64,000 bases of DNA from an uncultured Actinomycetes bacterium. Lineage in GTDB: Bacteria; Actinomycetota; Coriobacteriia; Coriobacteriales; Atopobiaceae. The DNA lies in the NCBI GenBank assembly GCA_900314685.1, contig OMWE01000018.1, forward strand, positions 1 to 64,000, read 5' to 3'. Shown piece after piece: positions 34,471 through 44,402 of the stretch. Position 1 is the stretch's first letter. Each line of letters opens with the position of its first letter. Under the pieces are notes generated by a model. That model was given only the letters and a program-made list of their open reading frames with translations, did no database searches and was not told the origin of the DNA. Position numbers and translations under genes: made by a program.

Positions 34471-36177
34471 TTACTTGTTGGCCTTGCGGCAACGGAGCAC
34501 GACCGCCACGATCGCGCAGGCAGCGCCGGCGATGGCAAACCCGGCCACGTTAACCGAGGGGTCGCCGGTCGCGGGAAGGGGCCGAGCGCTGGTCTTCTTG
34601 ACCGTGGCGGACTTGGCCGGCTGCGCGGGCGTGCTCGGCTTGGTCGGTGTGGTGGGCTTCGTCGGCTCGTCGGTCGGCTTGTCGGGTGTGGCGGGCTCGG
34701 CGGACTTCTTCACGGTGTAGGAAACGGTCGGCTTGCCGAACTCCTCGGCAGCAAGCGCAGTGCCGTCGCTGGACACCGGGTGGAGGACCGCCCGGCTATT
34801 GGTGTACAGGCCGTCGTAACCCTTGCTGCCATCCGCGTCGTAGGTGCCGTAGGTGCCCGCGGCGGTCTTGGAGTTGGTCAGCTTCACGGAGTAGGTCAAC
34901 TGGACCGGCGCGAAGTTGGAGACGGGGACGTTGATGGTCAGGCGGAAGTGCTCGTCGGCCTTCTTGTCGCCGGGGACGTACTCGAGCAGGTAGCGGTAGG
35001 TCCCGTCGTCCGCCTTGCCAAAGCCGTACGTATTCTCACCGGCGGCCTCCGCGGCCAGCGTCTCGTCCCCCACCTTCAGCGTGAGCTTATCGGCGCTGTT
35101 GACGAAGTCGAAGTCGTAGTCGCCGTCGGCGTAGCCCATGTAGTCGTCAACGTAGGAACCCTTGTCCACTAGGTAGCTGATGTCGTTCTTGATCTGGTCG
35201 AAGCTCACGGTCTGCCCGCCAGCCAGGTACTGCACGAAAGAAGGACCCCAGGCGAGCTCGGTGGTCGTCCCGACGGGCAGCGCGTAGGCGTGGTACTTCT
35301 TAGCAATGGCCTGGTACTCCATATACGTCTTGTACAGCGCCACGTCGGGCGAGCTGGCGTAGGAGTCCTTCTGCTGCCAGTCGTTGGTGGGCTGGTCGGC
35401 GGGGATGGGTTGGCTGTAGTCAAACTCGTACTGGGTGCCCTGGTTGGCCACCTTGGTGCCAATCGCGGTCAGCCAAGTGCCCCAATCGCCGGGAACGTAG
35501 CTCGCGGAACCGTACTCTTCCTGCCAGATGTATGCGCTCTTCCAGTAGTTGGGGTCCATCTTGTCCCGGTAGCTCCAGGCCGTGCAGGTGGGTTTCTCGT
35601 TGTAGATGTAGGTGATGCCGTCACTGACGAAAATCAGGTACTTGCGCGACGCGGCGACCGACGTGTCGCCGTCCAGCATCTGCTCGCCCGCGATCAGGCC
35701 GGCGTGGCTGTTGGTGCCGCTATGGAGCGTCTGGCCGACGGCCGCCTCGATATCGCTGTACTGCGTGGCGAGGTCGTAGAAATTGCCATCGTTTGCCACA
35801 TTGGCCTTGTTGTTGAAGATCACGACACCGACGTTGACCTTGGCATTGGTGTTCGCGACCTGCGCCTGGAGGTCCTGCAGCATCTGGAGGGCCTTGGTCT
35901 GGGTCTCGGTACCGCTGGTGGACTTGTCGAGGACGAGGACCACGTCGCTCACGAGCTGCTCCTCGGAGGAGGGCAGGGAGAGGGTCACCTGCGACTCGAG
36001 GTTGTCGTCGAGGTTCGTGGCGGTCTTGGACTTGGAGACCTCCCATTGCGGCGTCTGCGCCGCATCGTCAGCGTACGCCAGGCCCGCCCCCGGGAGGAGA
36101 ACGAGCGCGCAAGCCACTGAAAGCACCGTGCGCCACAGCCGGCTGAGGCGGTTATTCTTGCTTCGTTTCGTGTTCAT
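34471..36177 (-). CDS. LPXTG surface protein with a von Willebrand A domain (pilus tip-like)
   Basis: 568 residues. A signal peptide (basic MNTKRSKNNRLSRLWR, hydrophobic core, cleavage near GLAYADDA) is followed by a vWA domain (about 75-330) with the MIDAS start VLDKSTSGT (DxSxS) and IFVSDGITYI. A beta-rich domain lies about 350-480. A Pro/Thr/Lys spacer (PDKPTDEPTKPTTPTKP) leads to LPATGDPSVNVAGF, a membrane helix and RCRKANK. vWA proteins of this type often form pilus tips or bind host matrix. A LytTR-type promoter lies at 36265-36327, the same as that of the giant pilin gene. Confidence 0.9.
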   Translation of the reverse strand: MNTKRSKNNRLSRLWRTVLSVACALVLLPGAGLAYADDAAQTPQWEVSKSKTATNLDDNLESQVTLSLPSSEEQLVSDVVLVLDKSTSGTETQTKALQMLQDLQAQVANTNAKVNVGVVIFNNKANVANDGNFYDLATQYSDIEAAVGQTLHSGTNSHAGLIAGEQMLDGDTSVAASRKYLIFVSDGITYIYNEKPTCTAWSYRDKMDPNYWKSAYIWQEEYGSASYVPGDWGTWLTAIGTKVANQGTQYEFDYSQPIPADQPTNDWQQKDSYASSPDVALYKTYMEYQAIAKKYHAYALPVGTTTELAWGPSFVQYLAGGQTVSFDQIKNDISYLVDKGSYVDDYMGYADGDYDFDFVNSADKLTLKVGDETLAAEAAGENTYGFGKADDGTYRYLLEYVPGDKKADEHFRLTINVPVSNFAPVQLTYSVKLTNSKTAAGTYGTYDADGSKGYDGLYTNSRAVLHPVSSDGTALAAEEFGKPTVSYTVKKSAEPATPDKPTDEPTKPTTPTKPSTPAQPAKSATVKKTSARPLPATGDPSVNVAGFAIAGAACAIVAVVLRCRKANK

Positions 36178-36264
36178 ATCCCCGGCCCTTCAGTTTGTCG
36201 TATGTCCCACGGCGTGCGGGCTCGAGCTGCCGCCGTATGACATACCTCGTGGTATGAGCATCTC

Positions 36265-36327
36265 AAACAGTAGCCGCAACCGCTCCGGCCCCATCGGACA
36301 TTTGGTGCCATGGCAAGACATTTCGTG
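36265..36327 (-). promoter_or_regulatory. LytTR-type direct repeats and promoter upstream of the vWA-LPXTG gene
   Basis: On the minus strand CACGAAATGTC (36327-36317) and CACCAAATGTC (36307-36297) are direct repeats 20 bp apart. After exactly 24 bp comes TACTGT (36272-36267), a likely -10. The same arrangement with the same spacings occurs at 43455-43515. Paired repeats two helical turns apart just upstream of a promoter lacking a good -35 are the usual targets of LytTR regulators. The remaining DNA of 36178-36502 contains a small CATACC/GGTATG hairpin and nothing coding. Confidence 0.7.
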
Positions 36328-36441
36328 TTCAAGCAGCCGACTGTCAGGGGTGTTCCCATAGGAGGCAGACACCATCGTAGAAGACGGACGTCCTCGTAGG
36401 ATCGTCTTCGCGGGAGGACCGTCTTCGCGGGAGCGCCCACG

Positions 36442-36482
36442 CAAAGAAAAGAGGGCCGCGCGCAATCGTGCAGCCCCCTCTC
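36442..36482 (-). terminator. Terminator of the giant pilin-like gene
   Basis: On the minus strand GAGGGGGCTGCACG and CGCGCGGCCCTC form a stem, followed by TTTTCTTT. It lies just past the stop codon at 36503. Confidence 0.8.
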
Positions 36483-36502
36483 ATTGGTGCTTGTCGCCTA
36501 CC

Positions 36503-39500
36503 TTACTTGCTGGCCTTGCGGCGGCGGAGCGCATGCGCGAGCGCCACACAGGCGGCGCCGGTCACGGCTATCTCAGCCACGCTGGTGAAGGGGTCACCTG
36601 TCTGCGGGATCAGCGACTTAATGACCCGCGCAGGCGTGCTGGGCTTCGACGGCTTGTCGGGCTTGACGGGCTCATCGGGCTCGCCCGGCGTGTAGACGTT
36701 GGTGAAGACGGGCGCCTTGTCCGAACCGTCGGCCGTCACGGAGGTTACCGTGAGCTGCCCGTCCTTGTCCTCCACCTTCACGGTGTAGGTGGCCGTCTTG
36801 GTGTCGTAGGTCACGCCGGACTCGTTACCCTGGACCTCGCGCACCTGATAGGTGTAGGTGCCAGCCTCGTCGAAGCTCAGGTTGTCGAAGGTCACGGCGC
36901 CGTCAGCCGCGTTGGTGCGGGTGTCGATGACCTTGCCGCTGGCATCGAGGAGCTCGAAGGAGAACTCGCCGGCCGCCAGCTCGCGTCCCTCGAGGACCTT
37001 CTGGGCGGTCAGGTAGCCGGAGCCGGACAGCGGCTTGTAGACGTTCTTGAAGGCGTGGCCCTTGGGATAGCTCACCGCGGTGGCCAGCGTGCCGTCGCCG
37101 TTGTCGGTCACCTTCACGGTCACGGGCAGCTTGATGGTGTCGTAGGTGACGCCAGTCGCAGAGCCGCCCTTCTCGACCATCGTGTACGTATGCTCGCCCA
37201 CCTGGGTCTGATCGTACTTGATGGAGGAGAAGACGACCGTACCATCAGCGGCGTTCTTGCCGGTGGCGACCTCGTTGCCGGCCGCATCGAGCAGCGCGAA
37301 CGCGAACTCGCCCTCGGTCATATCGCGGCCGGTCAGAGTCTTGGTCGCGGTGATGGAGTCGCCCGTCTCACCGGAGGCCTTGTAGCTGTTGTCGAAGACG
37401 GCGCCGTCCTCGTCGTAGGTGGTAGTGACGGTAAGCTCACCGTCCCCCTTGTCGGTCACCTTGACAGTCACAGTCTCGACGTGGGTGTCGTAGGTGTAGC
37501 CGGCCTTGTTGTCCGCTACCTCGGAAATCGTGTAGGTAAAGGTCTTGGTGCGCGCGGTCGTCTCGGCGTCGGCCGCGGGCTCCTTTGCAGGTACCTTTGC
37601 GGGAGCCTCGGCAACAGGCTCCTCGTCGACCACTTCGGTCACAGGAGCAGCGTCCGTCGCGGCCTCGGTAGCCACGACGTCTGCGTCAGTCTCGTCCGTG
37701 GCAGTCGCAGCGTCAACGTCCGTCTTCTCATCGGCGGCCTCATCGGTTGTCGTGTCGGTAGCCTCGGTGGTCACCTCAGCCGCCTTCGTATCGGCAGCCT
37801 CGGTCGGCACCTCGGTTTCCTCGTCAGTTACCACGGCGTCAGCCTTCGCACTGGTCGTTGTGGTGGCCGCATCGTCGAAGATGGACTGGTCGTACTTGAT
37901 GGCGTCGAATATTACGCGACCGGAGGCATCGTTCTTCTTGGTCTGGAGTACGTTGCCGTCGGAGTCCTTGAGCTGGAAGGAGAACTGATCCGCTTCGAGC
38001 GTACGGCCGGTCAGATTCTTCTGGGCGTAAATCGTGGTGCCCGTGGTGCCGGAGGCTTCGTACTTGTTGGAGAAGGTCTGCTTGGTGTAGGCCACGCTGG
38101 TGCTCATCGTGCCGTTGCCCTTGTCGGTGACGGTCACAGTCACCTCAGAGGTACCGCTGTCGTAGGTGTAGCCCTTCTTGCCTTCGTCCTTTTCGGAAAT
38201 CGTGTACTTATAGACGCCGGGCTTGGTGTACTCGAGGCCCTCGAAGGAGACGGTACCGTCGGCTGCGTTGGATTTAGTCTGGAGTACGTTGCCCCGGGCG
38301 TCCTTCAGCTCAAAGGAGAACTGACCGGCAGCGAGTGTGGCGCCAGTGAGGCTCTTCTTCACGGAGAGCTTGACGGCGGTATCGTCCTGCAGCGGCTTAT
38401 CGCCGTAGGTATTGGTGATCTCAGCTGCTTTGGTCACCTTTGCGGTCAGCTTGCCCTCGCCATTGTCCGTGACCTTGACCTCTACATTCTTGGGCGTGTT
38501 GTCGCAGGTCCAGCCGTCGCCAGACTGGGTGGTCTCGGTCAGCGTGAAGTTGTACGTGCCGGCCTTGGTAAAGGTGATGTTGCCGAAGCTGATGGTTTGG
38601 GTACCGGCCTGGGTGAAGGTCGCGGTGCCGTTGGAGTTCTCGATTGTCACATCAGCGGGGTTGCCGGTAGCGGGCGCGATGGTGAACTCAAACGTCTTGG
38701 ACTTCCAGTTGGCATCGGCGTTGTCAATGCTGTTCTTCACTGTCTTGGTCAGCACTGCCGTGGCCGCGGTATCGAGCTTGCCCGTAGACGCATACGTATT
38801 GGTAAAGGTATCGCTCTCAACAGTCTGGCCGTTCTTTGTGATGGTACGCGCGACGCCCAGGGTGCCATCGCCCTTGTCGGTGACCTCGTATTTGATGGTG
38901 TAAGCGCTCCTGTCGTTGGTCCAGCCAGTACCACCGCCCTTGGTCTCAGTCACGGTGTAGGTATAGGTGCCGGGCTTGGCGAAGGAGATTTCGCCAAACT
39001 CGGTGGAGCCAGCACCGTTGATGGTCACGGTCTTGGAGCCGTTACTAGATTCCGCAGGCATGGGATTAGCTGCGTCGTCGGGCGTCAGCGTGAATTCGAA
39101 AGTCGGCATCTTGTCAGCGGGGACGTCGCCCTCAATGACCTTGGTCACAGGCGGGTCCGCCGTCACAGGCTTCACGCCATAGGTATTGGTAATCTCGCCC
39201 ACCTGCGTGACCGTTGCCACAAGCTGGCCCTGGCCGTTGTCGGCCACGTGGATCTTGATGGTGGCCGTCGTGGAGCTGGCGGTCCAGCCGGCGGGCAGGG
39301 TGCCCTCGGTCACGGTGTATTCGTAGTCGCCGGCCTGCTTGAACGTGAAGGTGCCAAAGTCCACGGTCTTCTGACCGGTGGCATCGAAGGTCACGCTGCC
39401 CTCGGACTTGGTGGGCGCAGGGGCGCCGTTGACCGGCGCAATCGTGAAGGTGAACTCTGCCGACTTGGTCAGCGTCAGAGAGGACTCGGCCTTCTTGGTG

Positions 39501-42172
39501 AAGACGGCCGTGGTAGAGCTGTCGAGCTCGGCGGGCGTAGTGGTGTAAGTATTAGTGATGGTGGCGGCGTCGCCCTCGAGCGCGGCGGTCAGGTTGCCCT
39601 TGCCGTCGTCGGTGACCTTGACGGTCACGGTCTTGGGAGAGCCGGTGCACTTCCAGCCATCGCCCAGGTTGGTCGTGTCCTCGTTGAGCTCGTACTTGTA
39701 CTCGCCCGGCGCCGTGAAGGTGATGGTGCCGAAGCTGATGGTCTGCTCGCCTGCCTGCTTGAAGGTCGCAGAGCCAGTAGTGACGGCGGTGCCATCGGCC
39801 ATAGGTGCAGGGGCACCATCCTTGGGCGTGATGGTGAAGTTGAAGGTCTTACCGTTCTCGCCAGCCCATGCGGTGCCCTCGGCCACGACCTTCTTGGTAA
39901 GAAGAACCGTCGTGGAGGTATCAATCTCGGCGGGCTTGACGGTATAGGTGTTGGTGAAGTTGGTCACCCGGTCGCCGGACGTCACGGTCGCCTTGAGGGC
40001 GCCCTTGCCGTCGTCGGCCACATGCACCGTGACCTCCTTGGAGGTATGCGCATCGTTGGTCACGCCCTCGACGGAGCCGGACTCGGAGACGGTGTAGGTG
40101 TAGTCGCCTTCCTTGGTGAAGGTGATGTCACCGAAGCTGACCGCGGTGCCCTGGCCGTCGGGGTTCTTGGCCGACGTGGTCTTGGGCATCGGGGCACCCT
40201 CGGTGACGGCAGCGATCGTCAGGTCGTACTTGCCGGTGACATCGGGGGCGTTGAGGCCGTCAGCGGCGCTCAGCGTCTTGGAAGCGCCCAGGTTGATGGT
40301 GGCCGCTGTTGCGCTATAGGTGTTGGTGAACTTGACGGCCACACCGCCATTGACGGTGGCGGTCATGGTGCCGTCGGAGTTGTCCTTGACGACGACCGTG
40401 ATCTCCTTGGTGGCCTGGGCGTCGTTGGTCACGCCGTCTACGCTGCCGGTCTCGGTCACCTTGTACTTGTAGGTGCCGGGCTTGGTGTAGGTGATGGTAC
40501 CAAAGCTCGCGGTGCCACCGTTAGCTGCGGGATTCTTGATCTCGGTCTTCTCGGCGGGCATCGGGGCATTGTCTTCGGCTTCGAGCTTGAAGGTGTACTT
40601 GCCCGTGATGTCGCCAGGACCGGTCAGGCCCGAGGGGATGCTGAGAACCTTCTCCACGGGGATGGTTGCCGTGGTCTCACCCACGCTGTAGGCGTTGGTG
40701 AACTCGAGGTCCTTGCCGCCGTTGACGGTGGCGACCAGCTGGCCCTCGCCGTTGTCAGCCACGACGACGGTGACCGTCTTGGCGGAGACGGAGTCGTTGG
40801 ACACGCCCTTGACCTCGCCAGTCTCAGTCACGGTATAGGTGTAGGTACCGGGCTTGTCGTAGGCGATGTCGCCGAAGGAGACCGTGCCGCCGTCCTCGTC
40901 AGGATTGGTGAGCGCCGTGGTCGCGGGCATCGGCGTGCCATCATCGGCCGTCAGCGTGAAGGTGTACTTGCCCGTGATGTTCGGAGCGGTGAGCCCCTCG
41001 GGCACGGTCAGGTTCTTCTTCACGGGGATGCTGGCCGTGGTGGACTTGCTCGTGTAATCGTTCTTGAAGGAGACGGCATAGGTGGTGTTGCTCTGGGTCA
41101 CCTCGCCGGACACGGTCTTTCCACTCACGGTTGCACCGTTTGTGCCCGTGGCCTTATTGAACGTGAAGCCCTCGGGCATATCATCGGAGTTCTCCGTGAA
41201 GGAATACTTCATGCCCTTGGGGGCGTTGATGATGCGGAGATTCTGGCCAGCCTTGAGGGAGACAGTGAACTCGGTGCCGCTGCCCACGTAATAGTAGCCG
41301 GTCTTGGCCCCGTCCTTGACCTCGGCGGTGGCGGAAGTGGTCAGGTTCTGTACCAGCTTGCCCTCGGCATCCTCGACGGAGAACCACACATCGGCGCCCG
41401 TCGGGTCAGTCACGGTGCCGGAGAAGGAGAACGCCTTGTCCGGAGCGGTGACGCCCGCTGTCTTGCTCTCGACGGTCTTGGTCAGGTTGATGGTGGAGCG
41501 GCGGTAGTTGGTTGCCGTGATGGTGGCAGCTGCCGCGCCTTCGACCTTGGCGTACTTCTTACCGTTGATTGTGTACTGACCGGCATCATCCTGCTTTAGC
41601 ATGGTCAGCGTGCCATCGATGATCATCGGATGGTAGGTGGCCACGGAGAGGTCGTAGTGGTACTCGCTGGCAGGCTCGGTCACGGTATAGTCGTGGCCGG
41701 ACTCGAGTACCTCATACGTATCGCCAGTCGTCTTGATGATGCCCGGGGCAATGGAGATGTTGCTGGTCCAGGCGGGGGTACTATCGCTAGTGAGCTTCTT
41801 CTCCAAGAAGGTCTTGCCGTCAGACGTAACCGTGAGGTCAACGGAGTCGACCGCGTAGGAGTCGAGGGGGTCGGGGTTGGTGAAGTCGACCTGGCCCGGG
41901 GTCTCCTTGGTGCCGGTGTAGGTGCCGTCCTCGTTCTGGGTCCACTTGGAGCCGTCGGGGGCGGTCCAGGTACCGTCCTCGTTTTGTGTGACGCCGTCGG
42001 GCAGCTTGGTGGACGTGGTGGTCTCCACCTTGTTGTAGGTCACGGTGTTGCCGTCGGCGGTGTTGGTCCTGAGGGCGTAGCCGTCGCTGGATTTGACGAT
42101 CTGGGCCTTCTGGTCAGCGGTAAGGCTGTCGTACGTCTTGGTACCGTTCTTGAGGTCGGCGAGGATATCCAT
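36503..42172 (-). pseudogene. Downstream part of a frameshifted giant pilin-like LPXTG protein (FctA-type repeats)
   Basis: About 1,890 residues that continue the protein encoded at 42183-43385 in another frame. It starts in the conserved PSQEAMDILADLKNG segment that normally follows the vWA domain. Then come a Cna-B-like region and about eleven repeats of roughly 110-130 residues, each ending in a FTNTY-type strand and starting a KTL-type strand (for example ASKTLSAADGL, VKKSLTGATLAAGQFSFEL), resembling Spy0128/FctA pilin domains that form Lys-Asn isopeptide bonds. The end is IPQTGDPFTSVAE, a helix and RRRKASK. Alone this part has no signal peptide. An AGGAGG just before ATG 42172 has a spacing of only 2 and is probably coincidental. 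Confidence 0.85.
37548..37876 (-). other. Thr/Ala/Glu/Asp-rich insert inside one pilin repeat
   Basis: Between FDAIKYDQSIFDDAA and KTFTYTISEVADNKAG, where the other repeats have no more than about 20 residues, there is a stretch of about 110 residues made of short units such as TEAADTKAAEVTTEA and ATDETDADVVATEA. The frame is kept. It looks like a flexible, possibly glycosylated or simple-sequence expanded loop within a folded repeat. Boundaries are approximate. Confidence 0.75.
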
Positions 42173-42182
42173 CGCCTCCTGG

Positions 42183-43385
42183 CTAGGCAGTGCCCAGGCT
42201 GCTAAGGTCCCAGGACACCTTGCCGTTGGTGAAGGTAGCCTGAGCCCCCTCCGGCACATCGGTCCAGGCCTGGCCGCCCTTGGTGTAGGTGAAGTTGTCA
42301 ACCGCGTCGGTGCGCACCAGGCTCGCGGTGAGGCTGGTAACGTTGTCGGTCACCTGGACGTTCTTGTAGCCAACCGCGTTAGTGATCTCGTTCAGGATGT
42401 TCTTGAAGGCGGCGTTGAGGGCAGCCTCATCGGTGGCGTCGTAGTAGGTACCGCCCAGGTTCTTCATGTTGTCGGCATCGCCGAAGGCACCGATGGTGTA
42501 GAGGTGGTAGGAGCTGTCGAGCGAGTTGACGACATCCTGGGCTGCACCGAAGTTCCAGCCGTTGGGATCGGTGTTGCCGTTGCCATAATGACCGTAGTAG
42601 CTGTTCCAGTCATTAGCCAACTGACTGTACTTCGAGTCACGGAAGCTGGGAATTCCGTCAGAGACAAAGATGATGTAGGTCTCCTCGTCGGGCTGGGCCT
42701 CGTGCTTGGCGTCGGCAAGTTCCTTGGCCTTTGCCAGCGCGGCCTCCCAGTTGGTACCGCCGTTGGCGGTGTAGGCGTTGACCGCACTGTCCAGGGTGTC
42801 CTTGTCGGTGGTCCAGTCGGTGGTGCCCTTGACGTTGGTGGCGAAATTGACCAGGGAGATCTCCACCGCGTCTTTGTTTTCGTCAGTATTGTTGGCCGTC
42901 AGCTGGTCGATGAGCTTGGTCGTTGCATCCTGTGCGACCTGCAGACGAGTTCCGCCCGTACGCAGGTAGCGCGTACCCTCGTAGCGGGTGTCATACCAGC
43001 CGTAGGTCCAGTACTCAGCCCTGCCTCGCCTTGCACGGTGGTAGTCGAGCTCCACGTACTCGCCGTCCACCAGGCCGTAGGTACCGTACTTCTCGTCGGT
43101 CGGCGTGTACGTATACTGGCCAGTCGAGTAGTCCATCGACCCAGACGTATCAAACACGATGACCACGTTGGCCTTGGAGCTCTCGGAGCTCGTGCTCGCC
43201 GTGCCCGTGACGGAGAGGGTCAGGCGGTAGGTGCCATCATTGTTGGACACCAGGGTCTTTGCCACCTGGGGCGGCGTGTCGTTGGCGGTATCGGCCGCAA
43301 TGCCAGTGGTGACACCCACGGTCACCAGGACCGCCGCAACGACGGCGGCAATGGCGGCGAGCAGCCTCGTTCCAAACTTCGGCAT
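42183..43385 (-). CDS. N-terminal vWA part of the giant pilin-like LPXTG protein (truncated by frameshift)
   Basis: 400 residues from the ATG at 43385 (GAGGTGG eight bases upstream). The signal peptide MPKFGTRLLAAIAAVVAA is followed by a vWA domain with an intact MIDAS: FDTSGSMDYS, the Thr in GGTNWEAAL and Asp in FVSDGIPSF. It ends in VSWDLSSLGTA and a TAG at 42183. Related proteins continue here with about 13 residues and then WPSQEAYDL; that PSQEAM segment lies in the next frame only a few bases away. This suggests a small deletion that also shifted the frame. As sequenced it would be secreted without a wall anchor. Confidence 0.85.
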   Translation of the reverse strand: MPKFGTRLLAAIAAVVAAVLVTVGVTTGIAADTANDTPPQVAKTLVSNNDGTYRLTLSVTGTASTSSESSKANVVIVFDTSGSMDYSTGQYTYTPTDEKYGTYGLVDGEYVELDYHRARRGRAEYWTYGWYDTRYEGTRYLRTGGTRLQVAQDATTKLIDQLTANNTDENKDAVEISLVNFATNVKGTTDWTTDKDTLDSAVNAYTANGGTNWEAALAKAKELADAKHEAQPDEETYIIFVSDGIPSFRDSKYSQLANDWNSYYGHYGNGNTDPNGWNFGAAQDVVNSLDSSYHLYTIGAFGDADNMKNLGGTYYDATDEAALNAAFKNILNEITNAVGYKNVQVTDNVTSLTASLVRTDAVDNFTYTKGGQAWTDVPEGAQATFTNGKVSWDLSSLGTA

Positions 43386-43454
43386 GGTACATCCACCTCT
43401 CTGGGGCTTATGGCGTTTGAGACATGGTTAGCCCCCTGTATCATGAGTACCAAA

Positions 43455-43515
43455 AAGGTAGTCGAGACCGCATTTCCGCAGGTAGACATTTGGTGCCACC
43501 AGGCATCCTTTCGTG
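43455..43515 (-). promoter_or_regulatory. LytTR-type direct repeats and promoter upstream of the giant pilin gene
   Basis: On the minus strand CACGAAAGGAT (43515-43505) and CACCAAATGTC (43495-43485) are 20 bp apart, followed after 24 bp by TACCTT (43460-43455). Between repeat and -10 both promoters share GCGGT and CTAC. The site is in the divergent region between this gene and the LytTR regulator gene at 43665. Confidence 0.7.
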
Positions 43516-43664
43516 CCGTGTGCGTTCTCGTGCACGTTCTTCTTCGCCACGCGACCCGCGATTTGGGTACGCTATTTCCGACCCGCGCGGGCTGTATGAT
43601 GTGAGCCACACACATGATGTGACCACACGCACGCACGACCCCCGACCGACAGATGGGAGGCGAC

Positions 43665-44402
43665 ATGACGCGCATCGCCGTGCTCGACGACGACAGGCAG
43701 TGCCTCGACCAGCTGGTGGAGCATGCCACGCACTACCTGGACGCCCACGGCGGCGGACATGTCGATGCCTTCGACAGCCCCGACGAGTTCCTCCTCGCCC
43801 ACCGGCCCGGCGCCTACGACCTGCTGGTCTTCGACTGCGTCTTTGACAAAGACAGACGCGGCGGCGTGGACGTCCTGCTGGAGCTCCGCCGACGCGGCGA
43901 CACCACGCTGGCCGTACTGGTCACCTCGAGCCCGGACTACGCGATCAGCGGCTATGCGGCGGACGTCCGCGCCTACGTGCTCAAACCCGTCACCTACGGC
44001 AGACTCGCGGCCGAACTCGACCGCCTGGGCGTCGCATTGACTACCCCCCCCCGACCGCAATCCGCGCTCAGACTCCCCAGCGGTGACGTCATAAGCCCTG
44101 AGACCATCGCCTACGCCCAGGCCGACCGGCACTACATCTGCATCTATGACTCCGCCGGTGTACCCACGCGCATACGCATGCCCTTCGGGCAATTCGAAGA
44201 AGAACTCGCCCCCTGGCCCCAGCTCTACCACGCCAACCGCGGCCTGCTGGTCAACCTCGACTTTGTCTCGCGTCTGGACGACGGCGACTTCGTGCTCTTC
44301 GACGGCACCAGGCTGCCCGTTGCCCGCCGCCAGGTCTCCCAGGCGCGCGAGGCGCTGGCGGACCGGGGCTTCAAGCGGCTGCGCGACGGGGAGCGTCTGT
44401 GA
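43665..44402 (+). CDS. LytTR-family response regulator
   Basis: 245 residues starting MTRIAVLDDDRQCLDQL at 43665, with GGGAGG six bases upstream; an ATG at 43653 lies before the ribosome site and was rejected. Receiver domain (1-120): the acidic pocket is LDDD, the phospho-Asp is in YDLLVFDCVF, and the conserved Lys is in AYVLKPVTYG. LytTR DNA-binding domain (about 140-240): IAYAQADRHYICIYD and PQLYHANRGLLVNLDFV. A run of nine C (44044-44052) lies in the linker between domains; the frame is open as sequenced. Its gene overlaps the sensor kinase, and it probably binds the repeats upstream of the two pilin-like genes. Confidence 0.94.
   Translation: MTRIAVLDDDRQCLDQLVEHATHYLDAHGGGHVDAFDSPDEFLLAHRPGAYDLLVFDCVFDKDRRGGVDVLLELRRRGDTTLAVLVTSSPDYAISGYAADVRAYVLKPVTYGRLAAELDRLGVALTTPPRPQSALRLPSGDVISPETIAYAQADRHYICIYDSAGVPTRIRMPFGQFEEELAPWPQLYHANRGLLVNLDFVSRLDDGDFVLFDGTRLPVARRQVSQAREALADRGFKRLRDGERL
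44044..44052. repeat. Poly-C tract of nine inside the LytTR regulator gene
   Basis: Nine C fall at the receiver-LytTR linker (residues TTPPRPQ). Gain or loss of one C would cut the protein after the receiver domain and remove DNA binding. Confidence 0.9.

Noticed and set aside
36491-41599. An uninterrupted plus-strand frame of about 1,700 codons opposite the giant pilin-like gene
   Set aside because: It is antisense to clear pilin repeats. Its sequence (Gly/Val/Leu/His-rich repeats mirroring the pilin periodicity) has no family resemblance, and no ribosome site precedes it.
42172-42190. An independent gene starting at ATG 42172 with AGGAGG in front
   Set aside because: The spacing is only 2 bases, the AGGAGG is part of the conserved QEAM coding segment, and the product would lack a signal peptide although it ends in a wall anchor. 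A frameshifted single gene explains it better.
43386-43664. A small AgrD-like peptide gene for the GHKL kinase
   Set aside because: No short frame with a ribosome site and a plausible peptide precursor was found in this or the neighbouring gaps.
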